Shown here piece after piece: positions 9,617 to 16,413 of a stretch of 50,696 nt of DNA. The DNA is from Bryobacterales bacterium (lineage in GTDB: Bacteria; Acidobacteriota; Terriglobia; Bryobacterales; Bryobacteraceae). The stretch lies in NCBI GenBank assembly GCA_003170295.1, contig PNAJ01000106.1, positions 1 through 50,696 on the forward strand. Reading direction: 5' to 3'. The notes beneath the pieces are model-generated. The model was not told where the DNA came from. It made no database searches and was given only the letters and a program-made list of their open reading frames with translations. A program made the position numbers and the translations under genes. Every line of letters starts with the position of its first letter. Within the stretch, counting starts at the first letter, position 1.

Positions 9617-9630
9617 GTGGGAAAACCCAC
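9617..9630. promoter_or_regulatory. Candidate VapB operator
   Basis: The perfect inverted repeat GTGGGAAAACCCAC lies just upstream of vapB (start at 9601, minus strand), where an autoregulatory AbrB-type site would be expected. The assignment rests only on position and symmetry. Confidence 0.4.
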
Positions 9631-9718
9631 TTTTAAAACCCAATATAGCACCTTGGAAGCAGCTGCGCCCGAGCAAGGCGGGGCGGCCTCGCAAGCATTG
9701 TTCATTGTGGAATTAGTG

Positions 9719-9745
9719 GAAGGAGTCGCTGTCCCACAGTTTCCC
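9719..9745. repeat. Short palindromic motif, middle of three copies
   Basis: The motif GGAAGGGGTCGCTGTCCC followed by GGTTTCC (an imperfect palindrome) occurs at about 8860-8885, 9719-9745 and 9924-9946. The outer copies close the two halves of direct repeat A; this middle copy abuts the left edge of the second half. It therefore marks the duplication junction. Confidence 0.65.
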
Positions 9746-9746
9746 A

Positions 9747-9890
9747 ATGAGACGCCAGCGCGAGGATCGAGGGTCGGATGTTTTGACGATGCCAAATCAC
9801 CCAAGGATCAAGGCATCCACCTTGCGGACAATCCCGACACAAGCGCGCATCGAGAGGGAAGAGTTTCTGCGGGCTTACGAAGCATCGTAA
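9747..9890 (+). pseudogene. Truncated hicA copy
   Basis: The last 47 codons of hicA, reading MRRQREDRGSDVLTMPNHPR and on to FLRAYEAS without a frameshift. The first 32 codons, including the catalytic histidine, are missing. It lacks a ribosome binding site and cannot encode an active toxin on its own, but it keeps the sequence needed to repair copy 1 by recombination. Confidence 0.8.
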
Positions 9891-9943
9891 CGCTCCGACG
9901 CTATCGGCGGATGCGAACAGAGGAAGGGGTCGCTGTCCCGGTT
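9747..9943 (+). repeat. Long direct repeat A, copy 2
   Basis: Second copy of the hicA 3' segment, about 1,060 bases downstream of the first and in the same orientation. It joins the palindromic motif at 9719-9745 directly at the ATGAGACGCC sequence. It differs from copy 1 mainly by a few substitutions and one additional base that restores the hicA reading frame. Confidence 0.9.
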
Positions 9944-9980
9944 TCCTATTTATGTTTAAATAGATCGAGGTTCCGCTTCC

Positions 9981-10337
9981 ATGACAACTGACCCTCCCTT
10001 TCACGTTTCCTTTTTGTCGGTGACGTTGTTCGGGTTGAGCGCCATGCTCGATAGCGGCAAGCATGACGACATCTCTCTACAGGACGTGATCCGTCACATT
10101 CAAAGTGGTGATTTGATCCATTTTCTTAACGAAAAGGCGGGGTACGCGTTCGATCAAGGGCTGTCCGAAGCTGAACCCGCATTTTCCGGCTGGTATGTCG
10201 AAAAGCTGAAAGAGAACTGTGAAGTCATGGAAGACCGAGAAGGCAGAAAATACGGCATCAGGAACCGCGGGCTCTGTCTACTGATTTCCTACACTGCCGA
10301 GATTATCCAACACAGTGAAAACATTCGACTGAAATGA
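9981..10337 (+). CDS. Hypothetical protein coupled to the MORN-repeat gene
   Basis: A 118-residue soluble protein without a signal peptide or membrane segment, which I do not recognise. It is mildly acidic with predicted helices (LQDVIRHIQSGDLIHFLNEK, EIIQHSENIRLK). Its stop overlaps the ATG of the following MORN/retropepsin gene by four bases, so the two are probably co-translated. A weak purine-rich sequence precedes the ATG. Codon use looks normal for the window. Confidence 0.55.
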   Translation: MTTDPPFHVSFLSVTLFGLSAMLDSGKHDDISLQDVIRHIQSGDLIHFLNEKAGYAFDQGLSEAEPAFSGWYVEKLKENCEVMEDREGRKYGIRNRGLCLLISYTAEIIQHSENIRLK

Positions 10338-11826
10338 CAGCAAGAGCAACGCTTCGCGCCTTGTTGCCTGCGGCCCTGTCCTTCGCTCAGACGCCTGCCC
10401 CCCGGGGAGCACAGACAGAAATCCTCCCGGAATGCCCACACACGGAGATGCGCTACTGGAATAACTGCAGAGGGACGGACACCTCTTCCAACGGGGACAA
10501 ATACGTCGGCGAATTCCGCGACGGCAAGCGCACTGGACAAGGAACTCTCACCTATGCCAACGGGAACAAATACGTCGGCGAATTTCGTGAGGACGAACTC
10601 ACCGGACAAGGAACTGTCACCTATGCCCACGGAGACAAATACGTCGGCGAATTCCGTGACGGAAAACTCACCGGACAGGGAACTCTCACCTATGCCAACG
10701 GGAACAAATACGTCGGCGAATTCCGTGCCGATAAACCTAATGGACAGGCAACTGTCACCTTTGGCAACGGAAGCAAATACGTCGGCGAATTCCGTGACGG
10801 TAAACGCACAGGAAAAGGAACTGTCACCCATACCAACGGGGACACATACGTAGGCGAGTTCCTTGACGACAAACGCTCCGGACAAGGAACCGCCACCTAT
10901 GCCAATGGGAACAAGTACACCGGCGAATTCCGTGATGACACTTTCGCCGGACAAGGAACCGCCACCTACGCCAATGGGAACAAGTACACCGGCGAATTCC
11001 GTGACGGTAAACGCACAGGGAAAGGATCTTTCTTCTATACGAACGGGTTACATACGTCGGCGACTTCCGTGACGGCAACTTCAACGGAAAGGGCGTCCTA
11101 ACCTATGTCAACGGTGATAAATACGTCGGCGACTTCCGTGGTGGCGAACTCAATGGAGAAGGCACTTCAACGCTCTCCAACCGAGACAAGTATGTTGGCG
11201 AATTTCGTGATGGAAAAGCCAATGGACAAGGAACCTTGACGCTTTCCAACGGGAACAAATACGTCGGCGAGTTCCGCGACGATAAACGCAACGGGAAAGG
11301 AACTTTCACTCTTCCCAATGGGGATAAATACGTCAGCGAATTCCGTGACGACGAGCCCTATGGGAAAGGAACTTGGATGTTCCACAGCGGCTCAGAACAA
11401 GTCGGCGAATTTAAAAACGGTAAATTTGTAGCGCAGTCAACCCGTTTTGAGGTCGTTCTTCATAACGAAAATGGGGTTCTCCTCGTTCCGGTCTTAATCA
11501 ACAACAAGATCCCCCTCGATTTCATCCTAGACAGCGGCGCTGCCGATGTAAGTGTTCCAGCAGACGTTGTATTGACGCTGATACGTACGGGAACGCTCTC
11601 CGAGGCAGATTTCACCGGAACGACCACCTACGTCCTCGCCGATGGTTCAAAAGTACCTTCGCAGACATTCCGTATCAGATCGCTTAAGGTCGGCGATAAG
11701 GTGTTAGAAAATGTGTCGGGAAGTGTCGCTTCAGTGAATGGCTCATTACTCCTAGGACAGAGCTTTCTTAGTCGTTTCAAGTCGTGGTCGATTGATAACG
11801 AACGACAGGTATTAGTATTGCAGTGA
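10334..11826 (+). pseudogene. Exported MORN-repeat protein fused to retropepsin-like aspartic protease, frameshifted
   Basis: The first part starts MTARATLRALLPAALSFAQ, a signal peptide, and runs into tandem 23-residue MORN repeats of the form KYVGEFRDGKRTGQGTLTY; eight repeats are in this frame. Near base 11047 one base is missing (AACGGGTTACATAC, where sister repeats read AACGGGGACACATAC) and the sequence continues in another frame with about six more repeats (TYVGDFRDGNFNGKG and on). It then enters an aspartic protease domain with catalytic LDSGAADVSVPADV (about bases 11526-11567) and LLLGQSFLSRF, a retropepsin-like single-domain type, ending at 11826. Repaired, it would be a protein of about 497 residues. 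As written, the first frame ends at 11101. MORN repeats in bacteria often contact membranes or proteins; the substrate is unknown. Confidence 0.8.
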
Positions 11827-11865
11827 TTGATCAAGAGGCCTTGACGAAAGGTCTCGGCGCACTGA

Positions 11866-12069
11866 GAATCGCCCAACAAGGCCAAGAAGGACAGACGCAT
11901 TTTTTTGTGGAAGAAATGCGGGACAGCACACTCAATCGCCATTGCGGATCGCGGCTCGGAAATAGAATGGGAGTGCGTTTCCCCGCATTTCGCGCGTCGC
12001 GCCCTATCCACGGGGCCGTCGATGGTTCGCCGGTTCGTCAAAGTGACCCATGAACCGGTGCCTCAATAA
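11866..12069 (+). other. Possible small coding frame without ATG
   Basis: Between the MORN gene and the next antitoxin one frame stays open for 67 codons and reads like protein (IADRGSEIEWECVSPHFARR, then a basic end VRRFVKVTHEPVPQ). No ATG occurs before its last third; a TTG at 11905 is the only reasonable early start and has a weak purine-rich upstream region. No family is recognised. The remaining part of the 11827-12109 gap holds nothing else. Confidence 0.25.
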
Positions 12070-12109
12070 TCCGTTTGCGCAACCCGCTGATCCGGGCTAC
12101 TGTGAAGGT

Positions 12110-12298
12110 ATGGCAAAGGCCAAGAACATCGATCCGCTTGTCTGCAACGACCCAGCAGTTGAGGTAAGCCCAGCAACGAGCCGCATCCTGAAACAGCGCA
12201 TGAAGACCGCCGATGAAGGCCGACTGGTTCCCGCCGACAAAGCCCGCCAGCGAATCCACCAATGGCTTTCAAAGTCCTCTACCACGAAGACGCGTTAG
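12110..12298 (+). CDS. Antitoxin of a RelBE/ParDE-type pair
   Basis: A 62-residue protein (MAKAKNIDPLVCNDPAVEVS...) with the segment SRILKQRMKTADEGRLVPAD and a C-terminal amphipathic helix (KARQRIHQWLSK), typical of short antitoxins that pair with RelE/ParE toxins. I chose the ATG at 12110 because GAAGG lies immediately before it and because upstream codons look non-coding; an ATG at 12050 is possible. The gene overlaps the toxin by 37 bases in another frame. Confidence 0.6.
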   Translation: MAKAKNIDPLVCNDPAVEVSPATSRILKQRMKTADEGRLVPADKARQRIHQWLSKSSTTKTR

Positions 12299-12552
12299 CC
12301 GATCTGGAAGAAATTTTCGAGTGGTCGAGGGAGAAGCATCCCGAAACAACCGAGCAATTTGCCGATGATCTTTTCGACCACATCGAATTGCTGCAAGCCC
12401 TTCCCTATATCGGCACTCCCATAAAGGGACATCCTCAGCTCAGGCGGCTTCTCCATTCTCCGCTTTACGTCTACTACCGTCTGGACGAGCACCGGGGAGC
12501 CATTGAAATTCTGCACTTCTGGCACAGTTCCAGAAAAGAACCCCAATTCTAA
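12262..12552 (+). CDS. RelE/ParE-superfamily toxin
   Basis: A 96-residue protein with the RelE/ParE core: strand FKVLYHEDALADLEEIFEW, two helices, and the C-terminal sheet SPLYVYYRLDEHRGAIEILH ending in HFWHSSRKEP. The pattern YRLDE..IEILHFWH is typical of the ParE branch. RelE-type members cut mRNA on ribosomes and ParE members inhibit gyrase; sequence alone does not decide which. It overlaps the upstream antitoxin and would be translated with it. Confidence 0.78.
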   Translation: MAFKVLYHEDALADLEEIFEWSREKHPETTEQFADDLFDHIELLQALPYIGTPIKGHPQLRRLLHSPLYVYYRLDEHRGAIEILHFWHSSRKEPQF

Positions 12553-12653
12553 AGTCAAACGCGGCGCGACGCGGGCGCGGACCGCCGTGGAGCCTGGAAA
12601 GAGAATTGGGCGGCTAACACTCGCCGCGTTAACCTGAAATGGAGTTCCACCCA

Positions 12654-12962
12654 ATGATGACCATCACTGTTGAGATACCGGATGTTCTTGCGGGCGTTCT
12701 ATCGGCCGAAGGCAAGGACCCCGCGAGGGCTGTGCTTGAGGCGATGGCGCTTGAGGGATACCGGACGGACCGGCTGACGGAGGCGGATCTAAAGGAGCTA
12801 TTGGGCTTTGAAACCCGGATGGAAGTGCACGGCTTCCTCAAGGACCATGGTGCGTTCATGCATTACACGGCTGAGGACCTCGATCACGATTCCGCGGTGG
12901 CTGTCGACGTGGCTCGTCGTCACCAAGAGTCGAAGGAGTCGAAGGGGGACAGCCTGAAGTGA
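12654..12962 (+). CDS. UPF0175-family antitoxin, apparently orphan
   Basis: A 102-residue protein beginning MMTITVEIPDVLAGVLSAEG and continuing DPARAVLEAMALEGYRTDRL and EVHGFLKDHGAFMHYTAEDL. This matches the UPF0175 family (PF03683), whose members usually regulate a neighbouring DUF3368/PIN-like toxin. GGAG at 12641 precedes the ATG at 12654. No such toxin follows; the next feature is tRNA-Thr, so it seems to have lost its partner. The region 12553-12653 between it and the RelE gene holds nothing recognised. Confidence 0.7.
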   Translation: MMTITVEIPDVLAGVLSAEGKDPARAVLEAMALEGYRTDRLTEADLKELLGFETRMEVHGFLKDHGAFMHYTAEDLDHDSAVAVDVARRHQESKESKGDSLK

Positions 12963-13054
12963 CTCCCTCGGGAATTCCGAAAACGCTCCTTGCAACCTTC
13001 AGGAGCAATGCAAATTTCATTTTCAGGAAGGAGTCCGGTAAACTTAGTTCATAC

Positions 13055-13127
13055 GCCCCGATAGCTCAGTTGGTAGAGCGCCAGTTTTGTAAACTGGATG
13101 TCGCTGGTTCAATCCCGGCTCGGGGCT
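13055..13127 (+). tRNA. tRNA-Thr (TGT)
   Basis: A 73-nt cloverleaf. The acceptor stem GCCCCGA pairs with TCGGGGC; the D arm reads AGCTCAGTTGGTAGAGC; the anticodon arm CCAGT-TTTGTAA-ACTGG gives anticodon TGT; the T arm contains GGTTCAATC. The discriminator is T and CCA is not encoded. Confidence 0.95.
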
Positions 13128-13193
13128 TTTGCTTTTGCCGCGCTTGTCCAGCTACTTTCGGTCTGTCCGCATGCTGACGCATGGCGGTTCAGC

Positions 13194-13299
13194 GGCAGGC
13201 GAAACCGCCTGCCCCACCTAGCACGAACGAGGGATTCCCATGGTCACTCGAAGAGCCGCCTCAAAAGGCGGCTGCCGCCAAGATTGGCCGCCCCACAAG
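13194..13299. repeat. Intergenic palindromic repeats, copy 2 cluster
   Basis: Two hairpins lie between tRNA-Thr and the hydrolase gene. The first is GGCAGGCG-AAAC-CGCCTGCC (13194-13213), followed by CCAC. The second is AGCCGCCT-CAAA-AGGCGGCT (13254-13273), followed by a further GCCGCCAA/TTGGCCGCC palindrome and GCCCCACAAG to 13299. The second block is the inverse of the element at 1016-1070. The remainder of this 263-base gap shows nothing else. Confidence 0.7.
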
Positions 13300-13390
13300 A
13301 GTGCTGGTCGGGAATGGTTTCGAGCGTGAGCGCGCCACAAGCATCAGGGCGGGAACGAGACGAAGGGTACTTCTCGGTTAGACTATTCTG

Positions 13391-14419
13391 ATGCGCAGTT
13401 TGATTCTTTTCCTCTTCTGTCTTTCTATATTCGCCCAAGAAACGCCGCCCCCTGCCGCTGCGGGTGGACGCGGTGGAGCTGTTGCGGCTACACCGGCTGC
13501 TGCTCCGCAGGTCAATCCGAATGACACTGTGCTGAAGGCGCTGGACGATGTGATGTGGGTGCAGAAGCTGAGCGACATCGCGGATGTCGACAAGATCGCC
13601 TACACCAGCCTGGCTCCGGTTCACATCCTCAACAAGACGGCGCCGGGGGCGGGGAATCCGCTGATCATTCGCGCGTACACGTTTATTCCCAAGAAAATGG
13701 ACCGGTCGAAGAAGCAAGCGCTTCTGGTGCTGGCGCACCAAGGGATGCACGGGAACGTGTCGTCTGTCGAGCTGGCGCACATCGTTCGCGAAATGATGGA
13801 GCAGGGATACGCGGTGATTGCGCCCGATTACCGCGGCAGCAATGGTTACGGGCAGGGTTTCTATCAACAGATCGACTACGGCGGGCGCGAGGTGGACGAT
13901 GTGTACGCGGGCCGCGAATGGATGCTCGAAAAATATAGTTTTCTCGATCCGAAGAGGGTGGGCGCGATTGGCTGGAGTCACGGAGGGCTGATCACGCTGA
14001 TGCAGATCCTGCAGCATCCGGACGCGTTCGCGGTGGCGTACGCGGGGGTGCCGGTGAGCGATCTGGTGCTGCGGCTGGGGTATCAGACGGATTCCTACCG
14101 CGCGCAATATTCGGCGGCGTATCACATTGGCAAGACGGTGCGGGACGATATTAAGGAGTACGAAAAGCGGTCGCCGATTAACTATGTGGCGAAACTCCAG
14201 ACTCCGCTGCTGATCCATAGCAACACGAATGACGAAGACGTCAACGTGCTGGAAGTGAAGCGGCTGATTATGGCGCTAAAGGGAGAGGGGAAGAAGTTCG
14301 AGTCGAAGATTTACGAAGACGCGCCGGGCGGCCACATGTTTAACCGGCTGGATACCAAGCTGGCTCGGGAGTCGCGGGAGGAAGTTTACGCGTTTCTGGC
14401 GAAATATTTGAAGAATTAA
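13391..14419 (+). CDS. Exported prolyl oligopeptidase-like serine hydrolase (S9/alpha-beta hydrolase)
   Basis: A 342-residue protein with a short signal peptide (MRSLILFLFCLSIFAQ) and then a low-complexity Ala/Pro/Gly linker. The catalytic domain shows the nucleophile elbow GWSHGG (Ser196), the acid in NTNDEDV (Asp281) and the histidine in GGHMFNR (His315), in the order and spacing of the S9 family. The oxyanion-side block LVLAHQGMHGN precedes the elbow. The beta-propeller that gates large S9 enzymes is absent, so it probably acts on small peptides or esters outside the cytoplasm. It stands alone between two tRNA genes. Confidence 0.82.
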   Translation: MRSLILFLFCLSIFAQETPPPAAAGGRGGAVAATPAAAPQVNPNDTVLKALDDVMWVQKLSDIADVDKIAYTSLAPVHILNKTAPGAGNPLIIRAYTFIPKKMDRSKKQALLVLAHQGMHGNVSSVELAHIVREMMEQGYAVIAPDYRGSNGYGQGFYQQIDYGGREVDDVYAGREWMLEKYSFLDPKRVGAIGWSHGGLITLMQILQHPDAFAVAYAGVPVSDLVLRLGYQTDSYRAQYSAAYHIGKTVRDDIKEYEKRSPINYVAKLQTPLLIHSNTNDEDVNVLEVKRLIMALKGEGKKFESKIYEDAPGGHMFNRLDTKLARESREEVYAFLAKYLKN

Positions 14420-14423
14420 ACGA

Positions 14424-14498
14424 TGGAGCGGGAGACGGGAATCGGACCCGCGACCAACAGCTTGGAAGGCTGTGACTCTACCACTGAGTTACTCCCGC
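14424..14498 (-). tRNA. tRNA-Gly (TCC)
   Basis: On the minus strand the acceptor stem GCGGGAG pairs with CTCCCGC; the D arm reads AACTCAGTGGTAGAGT; the anticodon loop CTTCCAA between ACAGC and GCTGT gives TCC; the T arm contains GGTCCGATTCCCG. The 3' CCA is encoded (14424-14426), unlike the tRNA-Thr above. Confidence 0.95.
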
Positions 14499-14523
14499 GC
14501 TCCATCCAATTATAACCGGGCGA

Positions 14524-15156
14524 CTACTTTTTTGCGAGAAGTTCGGGGAACTGTTTTTGAAGTTCCTTCACCTTCGGGGCATCGTTATAGACAATGTACG
14601 GCTCGTTGGGATGCTGGTCGAAATAGTGCTGATGATAGTTCTCGGCGGCGTAAAACCCGTTGAGGGCCGTGACTTGCGTCACGATGGGACGCCGGAATAC
14701 CTTGGCGTCGTTGAGCTGCTTAATATAGGCTTCCGCGACGCGCTTTTGTTCGTCGTCGGAGTAGAAAATCGCGGAGCGATATTGGGTGCCTTCGTCGGGG
14801 CCCTGCCGATTTAGCTCGGTCGGGTCATGGGCGACGGAAAAGAAGACCTGCAACAGTTGGCCGTAGGAAATCTGCGAGGGATCGTAGGTGATCTTCACGG
14901 ACTCGGCGTGTCCCGTTCGGCCGCCGCTGACAGTATCGTAGTGGGCCGTCGACTTGCTGCCTCCGGCGAATCCAGAGACGACTTCGGAGACGCCCTTGAG
15001 ACGCTCGAAGACGGCTTCGACGCCCCAGAAACAGCCTCCTGCGAAGACCGCGGTTTGCTTGGTCGCGGGAGCTTTCACATCGGTGGCCGGGGAGGGAAGC
15101 TTCGAGCCGCTCGCGAAAATAGCACCAAAAATCATGGAAAGAATTATTTTGTTCAT
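14524..15156 (-). CDS. msrA: Peptide-methionine (S)-S-oxide reductase MsrA, exported form
   Basis: A 210-residue protein with an N-terminal hydrophobic export signal (IILSMIFGAIFASGS). The MsrA hallmark GGCFWGVEAVFERLKGV follows, with catalytic Cys42, then GHAESVKITYDP and the tail NGFYAAENYHQHYFDQHP. MsrA reduces the S epimer of methionine sulfoxide. It lies 2 bases after the stop of msrB, so the two form an operon covering both epimers, probably in the periplasm because both carry export signals. The reductant partner is not evident here. Confidence 0.93.
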   Translation of the reverse strand: MNKIILSMIFGAIFASGSKLPSPATDVKAPATKQTAVFAGGCFWGVEAVFERLKGVSEVVSGFAGGSKSTAHYDTVSGGRTGHAESVKITYDPSQISYGQLLQVFFSVAHDPTELNRQGPDEGTQYRSAIFYSDDEQKRVAEAYIKQLNDAKVFRRPIVTQVTALNGFYAAENYHQHYFDQHPNEPYIVYNDAPKVKELQKQFPELLAKK

Positions 15157-15158
15157 GA

Positions 15159-15686
15159 CTAGCCTTTCGCTTTCGGTTCAAAATTGAGGGCTGCGGAATT
15201 CATGCAATAGCGCAAGCCGGTGGGCTTCGGTCCGTCGTCGAACACGTGGCCGAGATGCGCGTCGCAGCGGATGCACCTTACTTCTTCGCGATCCATGCCT
15301 AAGCTGCGGTCGGTTTTGTCGTGGATATTTTCCTTGGCGATGGGGGCCCAGAAACTGGGCCAGCCGGTGCCCGATTCGAATTTCGTTTCCGAGCTGAACA
15401 GCGCCGTGGCGCAACAGATGCAGCGGTAAATACCGGCATCGTGATTTTTCGCATACTTGCCGGTGAAGGGGCGTTCGGTTCCTTCGCGGCGCGTGACGTC
15501 GAATTGCTCCGCTGTGAGTTGTTTGCGCCATTCGGCATCGGTCTTGAAGATTTTCTCGACCGTGACGACGCCCTTACGGCGGCCGGCGCTGTCGAATTCA
15601 ACAATCTGTACGGACGCTGCCGCCTGAAGTTTCGGAGTCAGCGAACAACCGAGCGCCATTAAAACCTGCCGTCGCGATGGTGGCAT
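15159..15686 (-). CDS. msrB: Peptide-methionine (R)-S-oxide reductase MsrB, exported
   Basis: A 175-residue protein. The ATG at 15686 is chosen because AGGAGA lies 8 bases upstream; a longer frame exists but its extra N-terminus is not MsrB-like. The start [14 protein letters not shown] looks like a twin-arginine signal. Zinc ligands are Cys89/Cys92 and Cys138/Cys141; the catalytic cysteine is Cys161 in [17 protein letters not shown] and [10 protein letters not shown] are family motifs. It reduces the R epimer of methionine sulfoxide and is first in the msrB-msrA operon. Confidence 0.93.
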   Translation of the reverse strand: MPPSRRQVLMALGCSLTPKLQAAASVQIVEFDSAGRRKGVVTVEKIFKTDAEWRKQLTAEQFDVTRREGTERPFTGKYAKNHDAGIYRCICCATALFSSETKFESGTGWPSFWAPIAKENIHDKTDRSLGMDREEVRCIRCDAHLGHVFDDGPKPTGLRYCMNSAALNFEPKAKG

Positions 15687-15748
15687 GTCGGAATCTCCTG
15701 ATACCATTTTCGATGATACACGACGGAAAGTTATGGTCGATTTAAAGT

Positions 15749-16387
15749 TTAAGTCCCCTTGAGGACTTCGGCGATCTCTTTTTCGCCGATCGCGCCTTCC
15801 TTGATGACGCGCCAGTAGGGCTCCGTCACGTCGACGGTGGTTGCGCCGGTGCCGGTTGCGAGTCCGCCGTCCAGAACCAGGTCGACGCGGCCATCCATCA
15901 TGCCGAAGCATTCGATGCCGCTCGCACAGGTCGGCTGGCCGGAGAGATTCGCGCTGGTCGATATCAACGGCTGCGCCAGTCTTTCGAGCAGCGCATTCGC
16001 CACCTTCGATTTCGATTGTCGCATCGCGATGCGCCCGGTGTTGCCGGTGACTTTCAGTGGTACGCGCGAGGATGCGGGAGCGATGATGGTCAACGCTCCC
16101 GGCCAGAAATAGCGCGCGAGCAGGCGGAAGCGTGCGGAGACATCTTTCGCCAGTTCTTCGGCCATGATGATGTCCGACACCAGCAGGGGCAAGGCGAGAT
16201 GGATGTCGCGGCCTTTCGCGGCAAATACGCGTCCTACGGCGTGCAGATTCAGCGGGTCCGCGACCAAAGTGTAGAGCGCATCCGTGGGGATGGCGACGAC
16301 CTCGCCACGGCGCACGGCGGCGGCGGCGCGCTCAATTGCGGCTTCAGAAGGACGCTCGGCGTCAATCTCGATGAGATCGGTTGCCAC
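15749..16387 (-). CDS. tsaC: L-threonylcarbamoyladenylate synthase (TsaC/YrdC)
   Basis: A 212-residue YrdC/Sua5-type protein without the C-terminal Sua5 extension. It makes threonylcarbamoyl-AMP from threonine, bicarbonate and ATP for the t6A37 modification of tRNAs that read ANN codons. Visible motifs are [14 protein letters not shown], the KGR loop ([15 protein letters not shown]) and [10 protein letters not shown]. The start is a GTG at 16387. It lies 26 bases after the methyltransferase/MTHFR fusion on the same strand and may be transcribed with it. Confidence 0.9.
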   Translation of the reverse strand: MATDLIEIDAERPSEAAIERAAAAVRRGEVVAIPTDALYTLVADPLNLHAVGRVFAAKGRDIHLALPLLVSDIIMAEELAKDVSARFRLLARYFWPGALTIIAPASSRVPLKVTGNTGRIAMRQSKSKVANALLERLAQPLISTSANLSGQPTCASGIECFGMMDGRVDLVLDGGLATGTGATTVDVTEPYWRVIKEGAIGEKEIAEVLKGT

Positions 16388-16413
16388 CGAATTAGTGTAG
16401 CGGTTTCTAGTGG

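Noticed and set aside
10500..11420. Regular 69-bp repeats that could be mistaken for a CRISPR array
   Set aside because: The repeats translate to MORN units in frame, there are no distinct spacers, and no cas genes are nearby.
12565..12640. A GGCGGCTAAC ... GCGTTAACC sequence resembling an integron attC site
   Set aside because: The core sites do not fit RYYYAAC/GTTRRRY properly, paired inner arms are missing, and there is no integrase.
15687..15911. A 75-codon N-terminal extension of MsrB
   Set aside because: It is Arg-rich and overlaps the end of tsaC, and the ATG at 15686 has a good ribosome binding site and signal peptide.
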